This document shows, piece by piece, positions 23,209-37,000 of a stretch of DNA of 64,000 nucleotides (position 1 is its first letter; each line of letters starts with the position of its first letter). The stretch is taken from the NCBI GenBank assembly GCA_965178125.1, contig OZ237735.1:806001-870000 (forward strand). The letters are read 5' to 3'. The position numbers and the translations under genes were made by a program. This DNA comes from Bilabrum cf. latius. Lineage: Eukaryota > Bigyra: Bicosoecida > Bigyra > Bicosoecida. The notes below the pieces were generated by a model, which was given only the letters and a program-made list of their open reading frames with translations, was not told the DNA's origin and searched no databases.

Positions 23209-24621
23209 TCAACGACGCTTGTAAATGCAAGGGGCGAGACCAAGCCGAGGCTTCTTGGCTGGTGACGGGGCAGTGCCTTGCTCTTCCTTCGCAACGCGCT
23301 GAACTGCACCGTCACCGCTTCCATGTGCTTTGCCCTGAGTGCCTGCTCCGATTTCGTTTCCTTCGCCTTGTGCTTCGCCACCACCTTGTCCAGCCCCGCG
23401 CCGCTTGCGCTTCCTTGACCTCTTTTTCTTGCCCTTCTTCTCTTGCCCGCCGCTATCAGACGCGAGCTACTCAGAGGCACCTGCACCAGATGCGACGGAT
23501 CCCTGCTTTTCCGCTGGACCTGCCTTCGTTGTACTGGCGCTGTTGCTAGGCGCGACTGCGGCCCCTGTAGTGGCTGATGCAGACTAGGAGATAGTGGAGA
23601 GTGAGGATGAGGATGACGATGTGGATGAATTCGCCGCTGCGGGCGGAGAACCGCTCTTCTTTGCCCTGCGCCTCCGCTTCTTCTTTGCCACTACAGCGCC
23701 TGGCGCGCTTGCATCATCGACCCCACGCGCGCCGTGTTGCCCCTTTCCTGCGCTGGGCACAGCGCTGGGACTTCCACCAGTGATTTGCTGGCTGCTCGCT
23801 ACTACCTGTCCAACTGCAGCCCCGGCCCCGGTCGCAGCAGCGCTCATTGCCTTTGCCTTGCTTCGACTGCGCTTCTTGCCGCCAGGCTTTTTGAACTCTG
23901 CGACAAAGAACATGGTGTTGCGCGTTTGAATACGCACCAGCTTCATTCCTCCACCGATCTGGCTGACGTTATCCAAAAAAGCGCGAAGTTTCTGGGAGAT
24001 TCCTGCGGCGCCTCGTGCTGGCTTGCCAGATGCAGCGGATGCAGCCCCAGAAGCAGAGTCCAAGAGAGCACTACCATCGGCACCTTCCTATGCATCCCCT
24101 TCTACCCGGCTGCGAACTTCGGCTATAAGAAGCATGCCACCGGGCTTAAGGACTCGAGAGGCCTCTCCAATGAAATCCTCTGCATTCGTGCCCATCAGCG
24201 ACAAGCAGAATACTACAACATCCGCAGTAGCAGAAACAAGCGGGACGTTGCGAATGTCGCATATGGTAATGTTTTTGTTGCCTCCGTCGCCGAGGTCGAA
24301 CGAGTGGACCTTGTGAGTCGATCCAACTTCCTTTGCCAGTCTTGCTTCACCACATCCCATATCTGCAACGATCCGCCCCGCTGGCAGCTGCTGCAGCCTG
24401 GCAATAATTATATCGAGCGGATTCTCTGGCCATTTCGAAACTTGTTCACGGTAGCCTCGGTGATACAGGTTGAACAGGTCCGGCTCTTTCTTGAACATCT
24501 CCAGGCTCGACGACGACGAGCTCGTGTATAGCTGCTCGTTCAATAGCCTGAACTTTCCACCTTCTAGATGTTTCACAAAAGATTCTCCTGGTACTGACCG
24601 TTTGTTGCCACGCCGCCCCAT
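23209..24621 (-). CDS. RRP8: RRP8-like rRNA methyltransferase, three UAG codons
   Basis: Nucleolar SAM-dependent methyltransferase. RRP8 in yeast makes m1A in 25S rRNA, and the human homologue nucleomethylin acts on 28S rRNA. 470 aa, ATG at 24619-24621, stop TGA. The methyltransferase domain comes first: FRLLNEQLYT, YHRGYREQVSKWP, then motif I VADMGCGEARLA. HSFDLGD, CDIRNVPL and the family signature VFCLSLMGTN follow. The domain tail carries the NTMFFVAEFKK strand. A Lys/Arg-rich, Ala/Ser low-complexity C-terminal extension (about 23210-23880) looks like a nucleolar signal. In yeast and human RRP8 the disordered basic region is N-terminal, so here it seems to have moved to the C-terminus. UAG codons at 24088, 23584 and about 23467 all lie in linker or tail. 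Confidence 0.9.
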
Positions 24622-25002
24622 AATTGCAAGAATGGTGCAGTTGCACAAGCGAAGAACTGCGAGCTCCAGATTTAACGCTCCGAGTTACTCGGTGCGGTGG
24701 CTGCAAATTGAGTGTACATGCAGCAACACAACTGTGTGCAGCGCGCTGCGCAGTTTATTGGGTACATGTACAGTGGACGATTGACGTTGGTCTATGCAGT
24801 GGCGTGAAGTGTGGCGTGCTTGCGAAATGTGCGAGACTCTCGGAAGCTGAGCCAACCACTTGCGGATGCGCCAGTGGTGGCACGACTAGGATTGCGCGCT
24901 GGGGCAAGGCTTGGGCCCAGAATGGCATGCGTTGCGCAAATCACTGGCATACTGTGCATGTGAAGTACAAAAACAGATACGAATGAATGCGCATGCAGTC
25001 CA
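24622..25002. other. Intergenic region between RRP8 and the giant FG-GAP gene
   Basis: 381 bp between the RRP8 start and the stop of the next minus-strand gene. It should hold the RRP8 promoter and the 3' UTR of the FG-GAP gene. No open frame of note, repeat or RNA gene is visible. Confidence 0.5.
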
Positions 25003-28000
25003 TCAAACGTGCTGGCCTCGTAGCAGGCTCCTAGCGGATGTGACCCCACCTGACTTGCGCACTACTACACTGAACCGCTTGCTACCGGCGTGCCTGCTCG
25101 CAGCCAGTGCCCCCCTCTTGCCAAGATCCTTTGCTTGTGCCGGCAAGCCAGGCGCATCAGCAGTGGCCTTCCAGTGGCCCGAGTCGCCATCCAGCCGCAG
25201 TTCACGCCGGGTAACTAGCTTGCCTCTCCTTGAGGACCCGCTACTAGATACACTTTCGGTCACACCCGAGGATGCGACTGCCTTCCCCCTGCTAGCTGGT
25301 GCCATGGGATTGGTGACCATAGCGGTGACCCCCTAAGACTGGCCCGGCTATGAAATGGGGCGTTGCTGCTCGTGCTCGCCACCCCGAGGTGCGTCCACGT
25401 TCGATCTAGTGCCGCGATGCAGGCCCACATCATCCTGCAACAAAGTGTACCAAAACAGCACGAACAGAATTGAGACGCATGCAATGCTACCGATGCCTAC
25501 AAGGTACGTCATGACCACTGCAGCGGATTGAAGCGCTTCGCGGCTAGACTCGAAGTCTGGATGCAACAACAGGCCAGCAATAGTGTTGAGGCCTACTGCG
25601 AGTCCTGACAGGCTCAGGATACCTAGTTTGCCTACTCGCTTCCATTGATATTCCTCCAGGAACGGTTGGCTAATTTCAAACGCAACGGCAGCCACGACCA
25701 ATACCAACACCTACAGCGATCCAGCTAGGATGGTCCGGGTAGGATCACTGGGTACCCACAGCGGTTCCAATGCCGCTAGTATCAAAAGCACAGCCCAATC
25801 AACTGCTCTTATCCACGCAGCCGAAGCTCTGTAGTCACCATCTGCAAAATAGGCGAGCCTGTTTGTTTGTCTCAAGATCAGTGACCTGTCTCGGATCGTC
25901 TCTACGACGCCGCGAGCTGCGAACGAAGATAGCCGAACTGTGACAATAGATCGGCTGCTACCGCGCGAGACGTTACCGCCCCGCTTGGATACTGCCTTTG
26001 GTACGAGGCTCTGCTCGGCTAGCCGGGTCTCCGAGCGAGCCTTCAAGCCAGATGATTTGAAAGGCAACTGCTGACCAGCCATGTAGGAGACAGACACCCT
26101 GGGGCCATCACGTTTCAGCTTGGACCCTATCGAAGGAGCGGAAGACAGGCCCTTCAGGCTGCCTGGTTTCCTGTCCTTCATACTGGCGAGTCGAGCTCGC
26201 AGGTCTGGGATACGGAGGGCTGCTGAGTCATGGGACACGGGCCCAGATGTCACTGCTTCCGGCGAGTCTAGCCGCCGCTCTGGCTCTCGACCATTTGAGT
26301 CCCCTGGCTACAGCATGATGCCATGTTGGTTGCAACATGGCAAAACCCGGAGGCATTGCTTGCCGTCTTGTATGTCCTGCCACTCCCGCATGGCTTCGTC
26401 AAATTCTCGCCCTGTTGGGCTCAGCCTGACGACCCTATCAATCTCTGGAGACACGATTCCAAGCAAGAACGCTGGTAAACCAATGATGATAGCTATCATG
26501 GCACTTGCACCAGCTATCACCGCACGAGTATGGCCAGTGTCGCCGAAACACAAAATCGTCGGATCTGAAGCAAGCAGCAGAACGCTGCCATCGTCAGGGT
26601 CGTGACCAAAAGATGCCAGAATTACCTGTGCAGGAGAAGGCTGGGAGTTTGTCGAGTTACTCAGCACCGATGCGTTCGTTCCAATATCTGCCACGTCGCT
26701 CAACAAAGCTGTCGTGAAGGTGCTTCTGTTGTTCGACCGCAAGGTTGAAAACTCATCAGCTTGGTTCTAACGCTCATCACCGACCACTGCAGCGATCTAC
26801 TCGGGTTTTCGGCAATCAAAGACTTGCACCACAGTAGAGCATACAATGGCGTACACCAATGCAGTAAATGTTAGCATTGCTCTGGCTGCCATTCCAGTGG
26901 TAGCGGACGCATCCCCTCGTGAAAGAGCACGCTATCCTGGTCCTAGGCCAACTCTAGATTGGAGAATCACACGCGCGTCCACTCGACCAGGCTGCAGCTG
27001 GTGCTGCAACAGAAGGTCATCACTGTGCTGCTAGTGAGGCTACGTTGCCTCCACAGAGTCCTTCTATTCATGATGCTTTGTTGAAGCGTTGAATAAGCCT
27101 GACAATGTACCAGCCTTCCTAGCTCGTTGAATCGGATTTTGCTGGGAGAAGCGCATGCTGGGTCGTTGAGAAGCTAGCCCAGACAACCTAGAGCTGGTTG
27201 GATGCTTTTCTGCACGATCAACAGTGCTCCGTGGCTCCGACGGGGCCGAATACCAGAACGCGAAATAGCCAGAAAGGCAAACGAGCGTAGCAAACACCAG
27301 CACGAGAATCTCCTGCGACATGCTCAGACCACCGATGCAGCTGGGGTGCACGATAGCAGAGCTCTCAAACCGAAATACATCAAGCATAGTAATAATCCCA
27401 TAGTACCAATCTGGTAGGCCCGGGCTTACGGCACGCCCTGCCTATGCAACAGTCTGGAGCAGAGCTGCAGCATACAGACAGAACTATGCGGTCCGTTTTG
27501 CAGCAACCTTCAATGAAAGCCCTCGAAGCTGTGCAACTAAGCCGACTGCAAGGACAAGGACGGTAAACGTGACAGCTACTCCTGCAGCATACAGCAGCAT
27601 GGGCTGTACCAGCAGCCAAGCCGATGGAGATGTCGGGCACAGTTCACATCTTCCGCTTGGCAAAGGGTACCTACCATCTTCGCACAATGAGCAGGCAGGA
27701 GATCCTTGTTTGTAGCCAGGTCCACACTTGGAAACTTCCTCGACCTGGTCCCATCCCATGCACCTCTCGGTTGCGGGTGCCTCGCATCGTAGCACCAAGC
27801 CAGACTCCTACGACTTGGTCCAATACCCAGGCAGTGGCTGCGCCTTGAACCCGCCTGGGCACACAGCCCCAACTGGACAAGGTCGGCACTAGTCTCCCGC
27901 CCCAAATGCACACACTAAGCCGGCACGCACCGCTTCGCGGTCGCTGCACAGCCCGCCGGGCTGGGGGAAACCAACGCACCTGTCGACATATTCTATCCCC

Positions 28001-31000
28001 CCACGAAGCGCCAATGCAACAGCGGCTGTCTCTGTAGATGCTAAAGCATGAGGAGAAGAGAGCGCCTGGATCGTCGAGCTAGCACTAGCTGTGTTAGATT
28101 CAGCACTTGGTGCCAGGAGCAAGCACCCACCGAGACGTGATCCTGGGCCATGCACTTGCAAGGCATTTCGCCATTCTGCCATGAAGACTTCACTGTTGCA
28201 CAGGGCTTCTGTCAGCAATTGAGTCCGCTCACGAACAGAAAGAATTGTGCCGCCGTTCTGCAGCTATCGCTTGCTGTTTATAGCACTCTAGAGGCTTTGG
28301 ATGCTCGGCACAGGCGTTGCGGTGGCACTTGGCAACCCACTCGTATTCAGCATGACAGGAGGCAGCACCAATAGCACTGGGCGTGGCCCGTTGCATTCCA
28401 GAGTGCTGCAATCGACCAAGTCTGAACGGCTGGGCAATAGGATGGTCGCAACGGTTCCTCCCGCATCAACGGATAATACCTAGGCCAAAGCTGCACCCAC
28501 ATACACGTGCATGTCTCGGGAAAGGCATGGAAGAAGTACCTGTGGATCGGCACGGGATTCTGGACAAACCAATGTTATCTCTACAGATCCAGACGCAACA
28601 ATTTGCGGACCGAGCCAAGGTATCTGATCAGGAGCACGAGTTGACACCCTCACAATGGACTGAAGCTCCGAATCACTCACGTCATTCACCGCGGCAGCAG
28701 CCGCATCGGATATTAATCTACGCTTCTCACTCGATGATTCAGATGATTGCTGTGGGCCCGTATTCCAAGATGATATATATCGAGACTTCTGCTTCAGTAG
28801 CGACGCCGCTGACCCAGGAGCTGGACTGGTTTCAGTGGCTCCCATTGCCTCGGTCCCCCATACGGCATCTGGCAAACGAAACAATAGATCTGTTGGTTCT
28901 GGCCACTGGATGGGCAGGTGAACCACACCTATCTTGAAAGCGAGCGGTTCTTGGTAGTACGACGGTTCAAGCGGGCCTGGAAGCAGTGCAATGTCCTCGG
29001 CAGTGGTCTACCCAGAGTCTCTGCCAGCTACCTAGTCGCGCAGTGTGTTTGCTGCATCAATGGTAGTACCTGCAATAACACACACAAGCCATCCGCGCCC
29101 ATTGCCATCGTATGAATTCCGTGCGGGTGAATTCTCTTGCGTTGTCCAACTGAGCGAAAGTGTCGCCGAGGTTGAAGTCGATGATCCTGCAACACCATTC
29201 GTAGCAACCGAGAAACTTGGGTTTACAACCGCAAACGTGCTAGGAATAGACTGAATTGACCCCCTGCCTGATGCGGCTGCTATCGTCTCGCTGTATATCC
29301 CTCGTTCAGTAACATATTGGCTGTCATGAGCAGCTTGAACCACACATGCGAGCACAACTGCTTCACCAGCCACACTTGGAAACGGTAGCGGCACGCTCAA
29401 AGTTGGAGACATAGCTGCAGACAGCATCAACAAGGACTCACGATCAGGATGAGCTTTCGATACATTACCCGCATACGATAGCAGCACTGCCGCAGCCTTG
29501 GCAGAGGATGGGTGGCTTGATGGCAGCCCATCAGCAATGCCAGGATCGGGTGACACCGGCGTGCTGACAACTGGTGCATCCCCAGAGCCTCCCCCAGTTG
29601 TAGGAATTGATCTACAGGATGATGGAGAGAGACTCTTCTACTCTGCTGGGCTGCCTTCCAAGATTGTGACAGCTTGCTGGCCATTCTGCCCTATTGAAGC
29701 AGCTCGGGCCAGCTGCACAAATTGCAATTCTCCGGAGCCTAGACGCAAGTCTGAAGCACTTTGAAGCACCAGAGATGCCCGAAGCTCGAGGCTGATACAC
29801 ACGCTCAAGTCAACGTCTCGGGAGCCGCGCACTCTCGTGCTATTTGCTAGGTCTCGGTCGGACACCCGCAAGGCTTCTTGCCACTCTATAGGAGCTGCTT
29901 CAACAGCTGGAACCTCGATTACCTCAGCTATTACACTGCTTATTCGAAGGAAGTAGTCCGCATGCTACCTAGATTGTGCGGCCCTAAAGACTGGGATTGT
30001 TTCACGAACTGGCTCAGCATTGATCCTGGCACCTTGACGTGCTTCGGAAGCATCCACGCCAGCGCTGGAGTTCGCTCGCGAGAACGCTACTTGGACAGCA
30101 GCAGTGGATACTGACTGAGTGCCATCCGATTCGCCTCGAAACTCAATTTCAATAGCGAGCTGCCGCGGTAAGCGTCCCATCGCCAAGAGAGCGACACGCT
30201 GAGCCTCGATATCAGCGGAGGATGATATGGACTTAGACACGACATATGCTAGTAACTCATCGGCGGATCGACCAAGAAATACAGCACCACTGCACACGTG
30301 TGCTCGAACGACCAAACTGGCACCGCAGGCTTCTGTTTGAAGGTTGCCAGGAGGCAGCGGTCGAACTCCAACGCAGTCAAAATATTCCCCAAGGGAAACC
30401 TCTGTACTTTCGTTCCGGGTGACACCAGTTGGCCAAGAGCATTTTGGTTGCATGCGTCGAGGCACGATCCAGGTTACAGGTTGGGACACTTCTATCGTCG
30501 ATGGCGCGACAAATGGTCCAGAGTCCAGTGGTAGCCCGACCATTTCATCCAGGGCAGATGCTAACGACGCTATACTGTGACGTTCCATCCTCAATCCAAA
30601 GAAAATCTCGAGCTGTATCCAAGATAGCAGCAGGCCAGGTGAATTGCCGAGTCGGATCTAACTGCCGTCAGACAGACGACCGGATACTCTCCCAGTATCG
30701 ACCAAATCGTTGGCTACTCTTGCTGTTTCTGCGACGAAAAGCTTGAACGCTTGCCCGCTTGAGGCAAAGCGAGCAAGTTTCCACGACAGGCTCATCACAG
30801 AAAAAGTATTTGGAATGGCTGCCACATCCTCTGTGCTTCCAGAGCCCAAGGCTGTTCCTACGACTGATACAATTCTACTTGATTCCCCAAGCACGTCCAA
30901 AACGTTTTCAGTGATATTCTGGCTTGAACGCAAAGGGAGCATGCTGCTTTGATTGAGTAATCGAACGAAGTCGATACTCCCATTGAGCACCGCAGAGACC

Positions 31001-34000
31001 CTGCTGTCGAATAGATCCATTGGAGTATCCACGTGCACCATCAACAGACCGTCGCTTGCCAAGGACCGGGACCCATCAATTCCAGGAGCAGGGTCGACCT
31101 GCAAATGTGACTTGTTTAGCAAACCAAAATTCGGGGCATATCCAGCACCGATACAAGCAACATCGCTCCGGAGACCCAAGTGGGGCAGACCCGGCACAAG
31201 GAAGTGTGCGAAGCAAACCCTGACCGGTACCAGTGCTACCAACTCATTGCTGCGCAGCAAAGTCTAATTCCCGCTACCCGACGAGTTAACACCACCGACA
31301 AGTGATCCTGATGGATCTCTAGCCCAAAGCCTTGACGTCCAAGACCGGACTGCGGACAGCGCTGTGTGCTGCAATCGCAGCGATGCTGGTGTTGAGGCAG
31401 AGACAGAGCACAGTACTCGCTTCAGACCATCATTGCTCCACGCACGTGTCAGGCACTACGTATCTATCCCTATAATAACTTTAGAGACGGCAATGTGTTT
31501 GATGACGTCCTGCGAAATGGTTCGCGATGTCTCGATGACTACCGAGTTGCCTAAGCTGGTCGACCTCGAAATCCGTAAGTCATCACCAGAAAGAGCGCGA
31601 TGGTTGGATATGCCCCCAGCAGCGCTTGCATTCAATTGCAGATGCTGAATTCCGCCGAAGGACCCGTTTCTGAGAGAATAAGAGCTTACAGCATCTGCAA
31701 GAAGCTCTCCATCCAAGTCAGCCAATGCAGCAATGGATGATCCGAAGTGCATCGTTAGGTCATTCAGTTGAATTTCGCCAGATAGTCTTGATAACCTGCT
31801 AGATGACAGGATCTGGGGCTACTACGATTGCCCTGGGCCAGAAATACGCAAGACCCACACCGCTCCGGAATTGTTCATGAAGCCAGGGGCACCTACCAAC
31901 ACAGTTGCTTCACTAACACCAGCTGCAAGCCCTACGCACGATACAGAGCTTCCGAACATGTCTCCCTCCGATAACAACAGGCCAGTGCCACTTCGTTCCG
32001 AGACAAGACTCACGGAAGTTGTCTGTGTCACATTGCCAACTTGAGCTACCGTAACGATGGCGACAGCCCCCGTTCGAAGACTGCCGCTCGAGTTGTACCC
32101 CGGTAAGCCGATGAGCAGATGAGTTTGGTTTGGTAAGCTCTGCTCCAGAGGAAGTACAGCAACTGAATGGCCAAACCCCGGAATACCTCGTAATCCCGCT
32201 GCCACGCCCAACTGTGCTCCAAGAAGCTCGCTGTAACTCTGCACTTGAGCATCAGCGGCAAACATTAAAACGAACAGAGAGCCTGCAGTTTGACCCTGAT
32301 TAGGAGCGTTTCGCCCAGGAGCACCAACGATTGCATCGAGGATGCCATCGCCATCAAGGTCATGCACAGCAATTGCCTGCCCAAAGCGGTCGCCGTCAGC
32401 AAGCACGGTGTGACTGGCCCACATGTCTTGGATTGAAGCAATACCTTCAACTCGACCCGTGTGCGTGATACGAACTTGAGCGACTAGCCCGGTCATGCGC
32501 TCGCCAAGTTGTGCGGTCGGTATGCCCACAAGTAGACGAGATACGTTGTCGCTCACCTGGGCTGCAGGAAAGGTAACAACAGACACTGCGAGAGGCTCCT
32601 AGGGCAGAGACCTTCCTCCAACAATGAAAGTTGAATTCAAAAAGGCAGCTCGACTTCTAAGTACGAAACCTTGTTCGTTGAGAAGTATCATTTGAACCTA
32701 GACGCCGCCTGATGCACGCAGCGAAACACGTACCAAGTCGGCAAATCCATCTTTATTGGAATCCCCAATACATGCAATCGCAGACACTTCGTCAGCACCC
32801 TGTTCATTCGCATTCACGGGAGCTTGAAGTCCCAAGCGGTGCGTCCCGTAAAGCATGTAGTCTGACGCATCTGGAGGAAAATCTGCATTCAGCTCTATCG
32901 TCAATATTAGTCTGCCTCTGGCACCAACTCCAGCATCACCTGCGATTGGAACCGCAAGATGTACTGAGCTCGAGAGCGTTGCATAGTCAAGGTGCTACCC
33001 AAAAGAAGCAAGCTATCCACCAGCTGAAGCAAAGTGGGCACCAGCAGCAGGATTAAGGCTAGCTAGTTGAGTTTGCTGCAGAACGCGGATAGACTTTACC
33101 CAGAGGTCTGTGGGACTCAGCGTCAGCACCCAAATCGCCCCCTATTCAATATGCTATAGTGTAGAATACATAAATCCAAGCACGGCGATTCCGGCTTGTC
33201 CAGTCCCATCGATATCACCCAATGCTGCGATTCCGCTGCCAAACCTAGCCTGATCCTAAAGTGGTTGCAAGAAGCCTCGGACCATGTGACCAATCCGCCC
33301 AGCGTACTTTGCAGCCTAGTGCGGCGCGTTAAACTTGAAAAGGTGGACCGCCCCGCGCTCGAACCCGACAGCGCTGTCTCTTGGGGCACCAACCAGAACT
33401 AGTCCGGCGTTATGGCAGCAAGTATCTTTAACCCAAGCAACCGAAGCTCCAAATTCTTCCTCTGCTTGCACAATAGCGCCTATTTCAGCAACACCAGGCA
33501 TGATTGATTCGCGGGTAGACACTGCTCTAGATGTGGTCAGCCACAATATGTGCACGGCACCTCGTCGAGCGTTCCCAAAAGGCTCGCCGACAATCAGCTC
33601 ATCCACGCCGTCTGCATCGACATCCGCAGCTGTCATAGCAACATTGCCAAAGCCTGGGCTACCTTGACCTAGTACGGTTGGATTCACTGAGCTTGTCGAG
33701 CCGTTCAAGTGAACGCTTGTAAGTGCTACCAGGTCAGAATCCCGAACAGTACTGTGCAGTCCATACGCCACATCAACGCTATCGGACTTTCGAACACCAC
33801 GCAAAATGGCGGCTGCACGGGTCTGATTAGGCCATCGATTTTGGGTCACGTTTCCCGAACTCAAGCTGCTGGAAATGAAGTGGGAAGGACATGCTGCAGT
33901 GGGAAGGACACAGCTAAATAGAGTGCCTGAGCCGTTTCCATCACTTCCAATAACACTCAAATACGGAACAGAGCCGTAGAACCAGGTTGAATCCGAAGCA

Positions 34001-37000
34001 ATGCGCAGCCCATCACCGTCAAAGAGATCGAAGCCTGCAGAAGGGGAAGACCCGCTTGCAACCTCGATCAAACTGGCGTTCACCAGCGAGCCTGGGCCGA
34101 TACTTGGAAGGCCTAGCACAGAGTTGTTACCCCGAAGCATAAGTACCATCAATTCTCCCCCATCCGATGATGCATACTACCCGCGCCCTAAAGATTGAGG
34201 CAATCCGACAGCCAAAGATGACACACCTGTCTCGGCAACATCGATTGGTCCTGCTAGCACGCTGCCAAACTAAGCATTGGCCCCAATGCCGACAAAAAGC
34301 CCGTTTGATCTGGACTCTATGACGCTTGAATACAGTATTGAATCGTTCTAAATGAGAAGGACGACAATGGCACCCTGCTTCGCCCGGCCTGCCGGTGAGA
34401 AACCTGGAGCACCGACGGCGAGATCCATGCTCCCGTCGAAATTCATGTCTCCCAGGCTCGCGACAGCCTGCCCAAAGCCTAACCAATGCAACGGTTGTAC
34501 GTGCCTAGAAACAAGTTTATCAGGGGGAACAAAAATTTTTACAGCGGAAGCCTCTGCGTCAGCAAGGCCTGCGATCGGTAGCTGGATAAGGTTGACTGCG
34601 CCATGGCCGCAAGTAGGCGCACCAACGACAAGGTTCACATGATCTTCGCGTATCGCATGGTCAATTCCAGCTAAAATCGCCAGGGAGGTGCCTGCACGAC
34701 AGTTGGACTGGCTACTCTGAGCAGGTATCATGCCTATCCTCGTAGAGTTTAGCTCTGGGCCTACCGAGAACAACTCAACGTGCCCGCTGTGACCACCAGA
34801 GGTTGGAGCCCCAACAGCAAGCAGATCGTTGAATCCGTCGGAATTCGTGTCTGTGCATGCAAGACTACTCCCAAACGAGGTTGAAACCATGTCTGTTGCT
34901 GAGAATGAGCTTGCAACTGCTCGCGCAAGAATCGGCTCCGCTGCACCACCTAGTCTCAACAGGATCACAACCTCCCTCCCGTCTAGAACCCCACCAACTG
35001 CTAGAGTTGAATTTTCCTTCAAGCTCTAGTGATAGCCGAGTCCACAAACACTATCACCTATTACGAGCGAGTTTGAGGCATGGCTACCTGGAAGTACTCC
35101 CAGGATGGAACTCGCAGCAATTGTGATACTGCCTGACTATGAGCCGTCAGCAAGTAGCTACAACAAGCGTAGCCCGTTAGTCAAGCCTCCGGAGCCAGCA
35201 GATCCAACGGCAACTAGGTCTCCGTATCGGCCTAGACCCCGGGTAGACCGCACAACAACTCCGACAGAATCGCCTCCCATCGGCAGAACTCTCAGAGATT
35301 CTTCTGGCATGCTCCCGAGACCACTAGCCAATCTTGAAACAGATTCGACCGATCCAACTTCGTCACGTAATCTGCAGCTCGCGCATGGAATGCGCACGGA
35401 AATCACAGACCCAACATATGAACTAGAATTGTATCCACCGGGCGGTAATCCGATAATTAGTGTAGCACTACCAGGTGCATGTCGGGATTCTCCACCTGAC
35501 TGAATTGACTGGCCCACGAGAGGAAATGCATAGCGTGGAAAAAGATAGCCCAGACTACGAGCAGGTATGTATCGCGCTGAAAGTACTGTACCGCTCGCCG
35601 TTAGATGCACCAAAGCTATGGCACCGGCGGCCAGCTACACACCATCGTTCGACTCTGGCATTCCGATACAAACATCTTCCACAAAATCACCGTTGAGGTC
35701 CGGCATTGCAGTCACAGAACGACCGAAACCCCTGATTCGATCCAAGTATAGTGATCCAAATACGTCTGACTGTGTAATCTCTTGGTGTCGGGCTACAGCC
35801 ATCGTTGAAACGTCAACGTGAATCACCCAAACAGCCCCAATCGTGGCATTGCCGACCGCCTTCCGCAAAGGGTCTCCCACAAAGACCCGACCTAATTCAA
35901 ATTGAGCAATTCCGGGTAACCTAGCCAGTGGAACACTGGCTCCAGAAATGCTACTGCCAAAGCTCAGTGTAGATGGGTTCAGAATCGAAAAGCCTGCGGT
36001 CGCCGGCATGATAACGCTGCTGCTCAATACTGTGCCATCGAAGTCAAATTTCAGTAGTACGACAGAGCCGACAGTATCTCCGCTAGCCAACGATGCCATG
36101 CTGCACCCAACTGCTAACTCATTTTCACCATCCCCGTCGACATCAAGAGCTGCGAGAGACGAGCCAAACCCAGCCGTTGAATCCAAGCCAGCTGTCAAGT
36201 TCTGCTAGAAAACCGTATGAGTCTCGAGGACAGATGCGTTTGAGGCCAGTGTTACCACCCATACCGCCCTCGTGGCGATTCCAGCAAAAAATAATCGTCC
36301 ATGCGAACTAATAGCTACGCGAGCACGACATGAAGCAGGGGCATCCGTACCAAGCGATACGACATGCCTGCCGAAGCCAAGACCCGTCAGAGCCGGTACT
36401 TCCAACCTAGGTGTCCCTCCAGGTTCCAGCCAAACAGTTCTTTGCACTTCATCCGAGTATTTATTCAGTAGCATGACTGCAACACCGCCAGCTGCAGGAG
36501 ATTGTCCGGCTGCCCTGTTGGGTGCCCCGATACAGTAGGCGTCGTTGTCCTCGCCACCAAGGTTCTCAACCACTGCAGCACTTGCTCCAAACATGTCAGA
36601 AGCCTGTACCAGTGGAGCACCAAGCTTGCCGGGCTGAATGCTAGCCTAGACTAGGAAAGATGATTGAGTTGTACCAAATGTAATACGGTCCAAGCCAGCA
36701 AGTTGCATGAGAGAAAACTGTGGGGTGCAACCGACATCGCCCAGGGCTTGTGAAGCAGACCCCGCAACAGCCAAGCTGTGGCGTCCATAAATGCTAGAAT
36801 CCTACACGGCAACTAGAGGGTTCACAAGGAAAGAAGGATTTGAGACAAAAGCTGCAATTCTCCCACCTGCTGGCGAGAGGACGAAGTGGTGCGAGGCAAC
36901 ACCGTTGGGCAACATCCGATGGACAAACAGCTGCCCGTTACCGCCATCGAAGGTCTGTCCAGGAGCACTTACAATAAGGTAGGTCAAGTCAGTGTTATCT

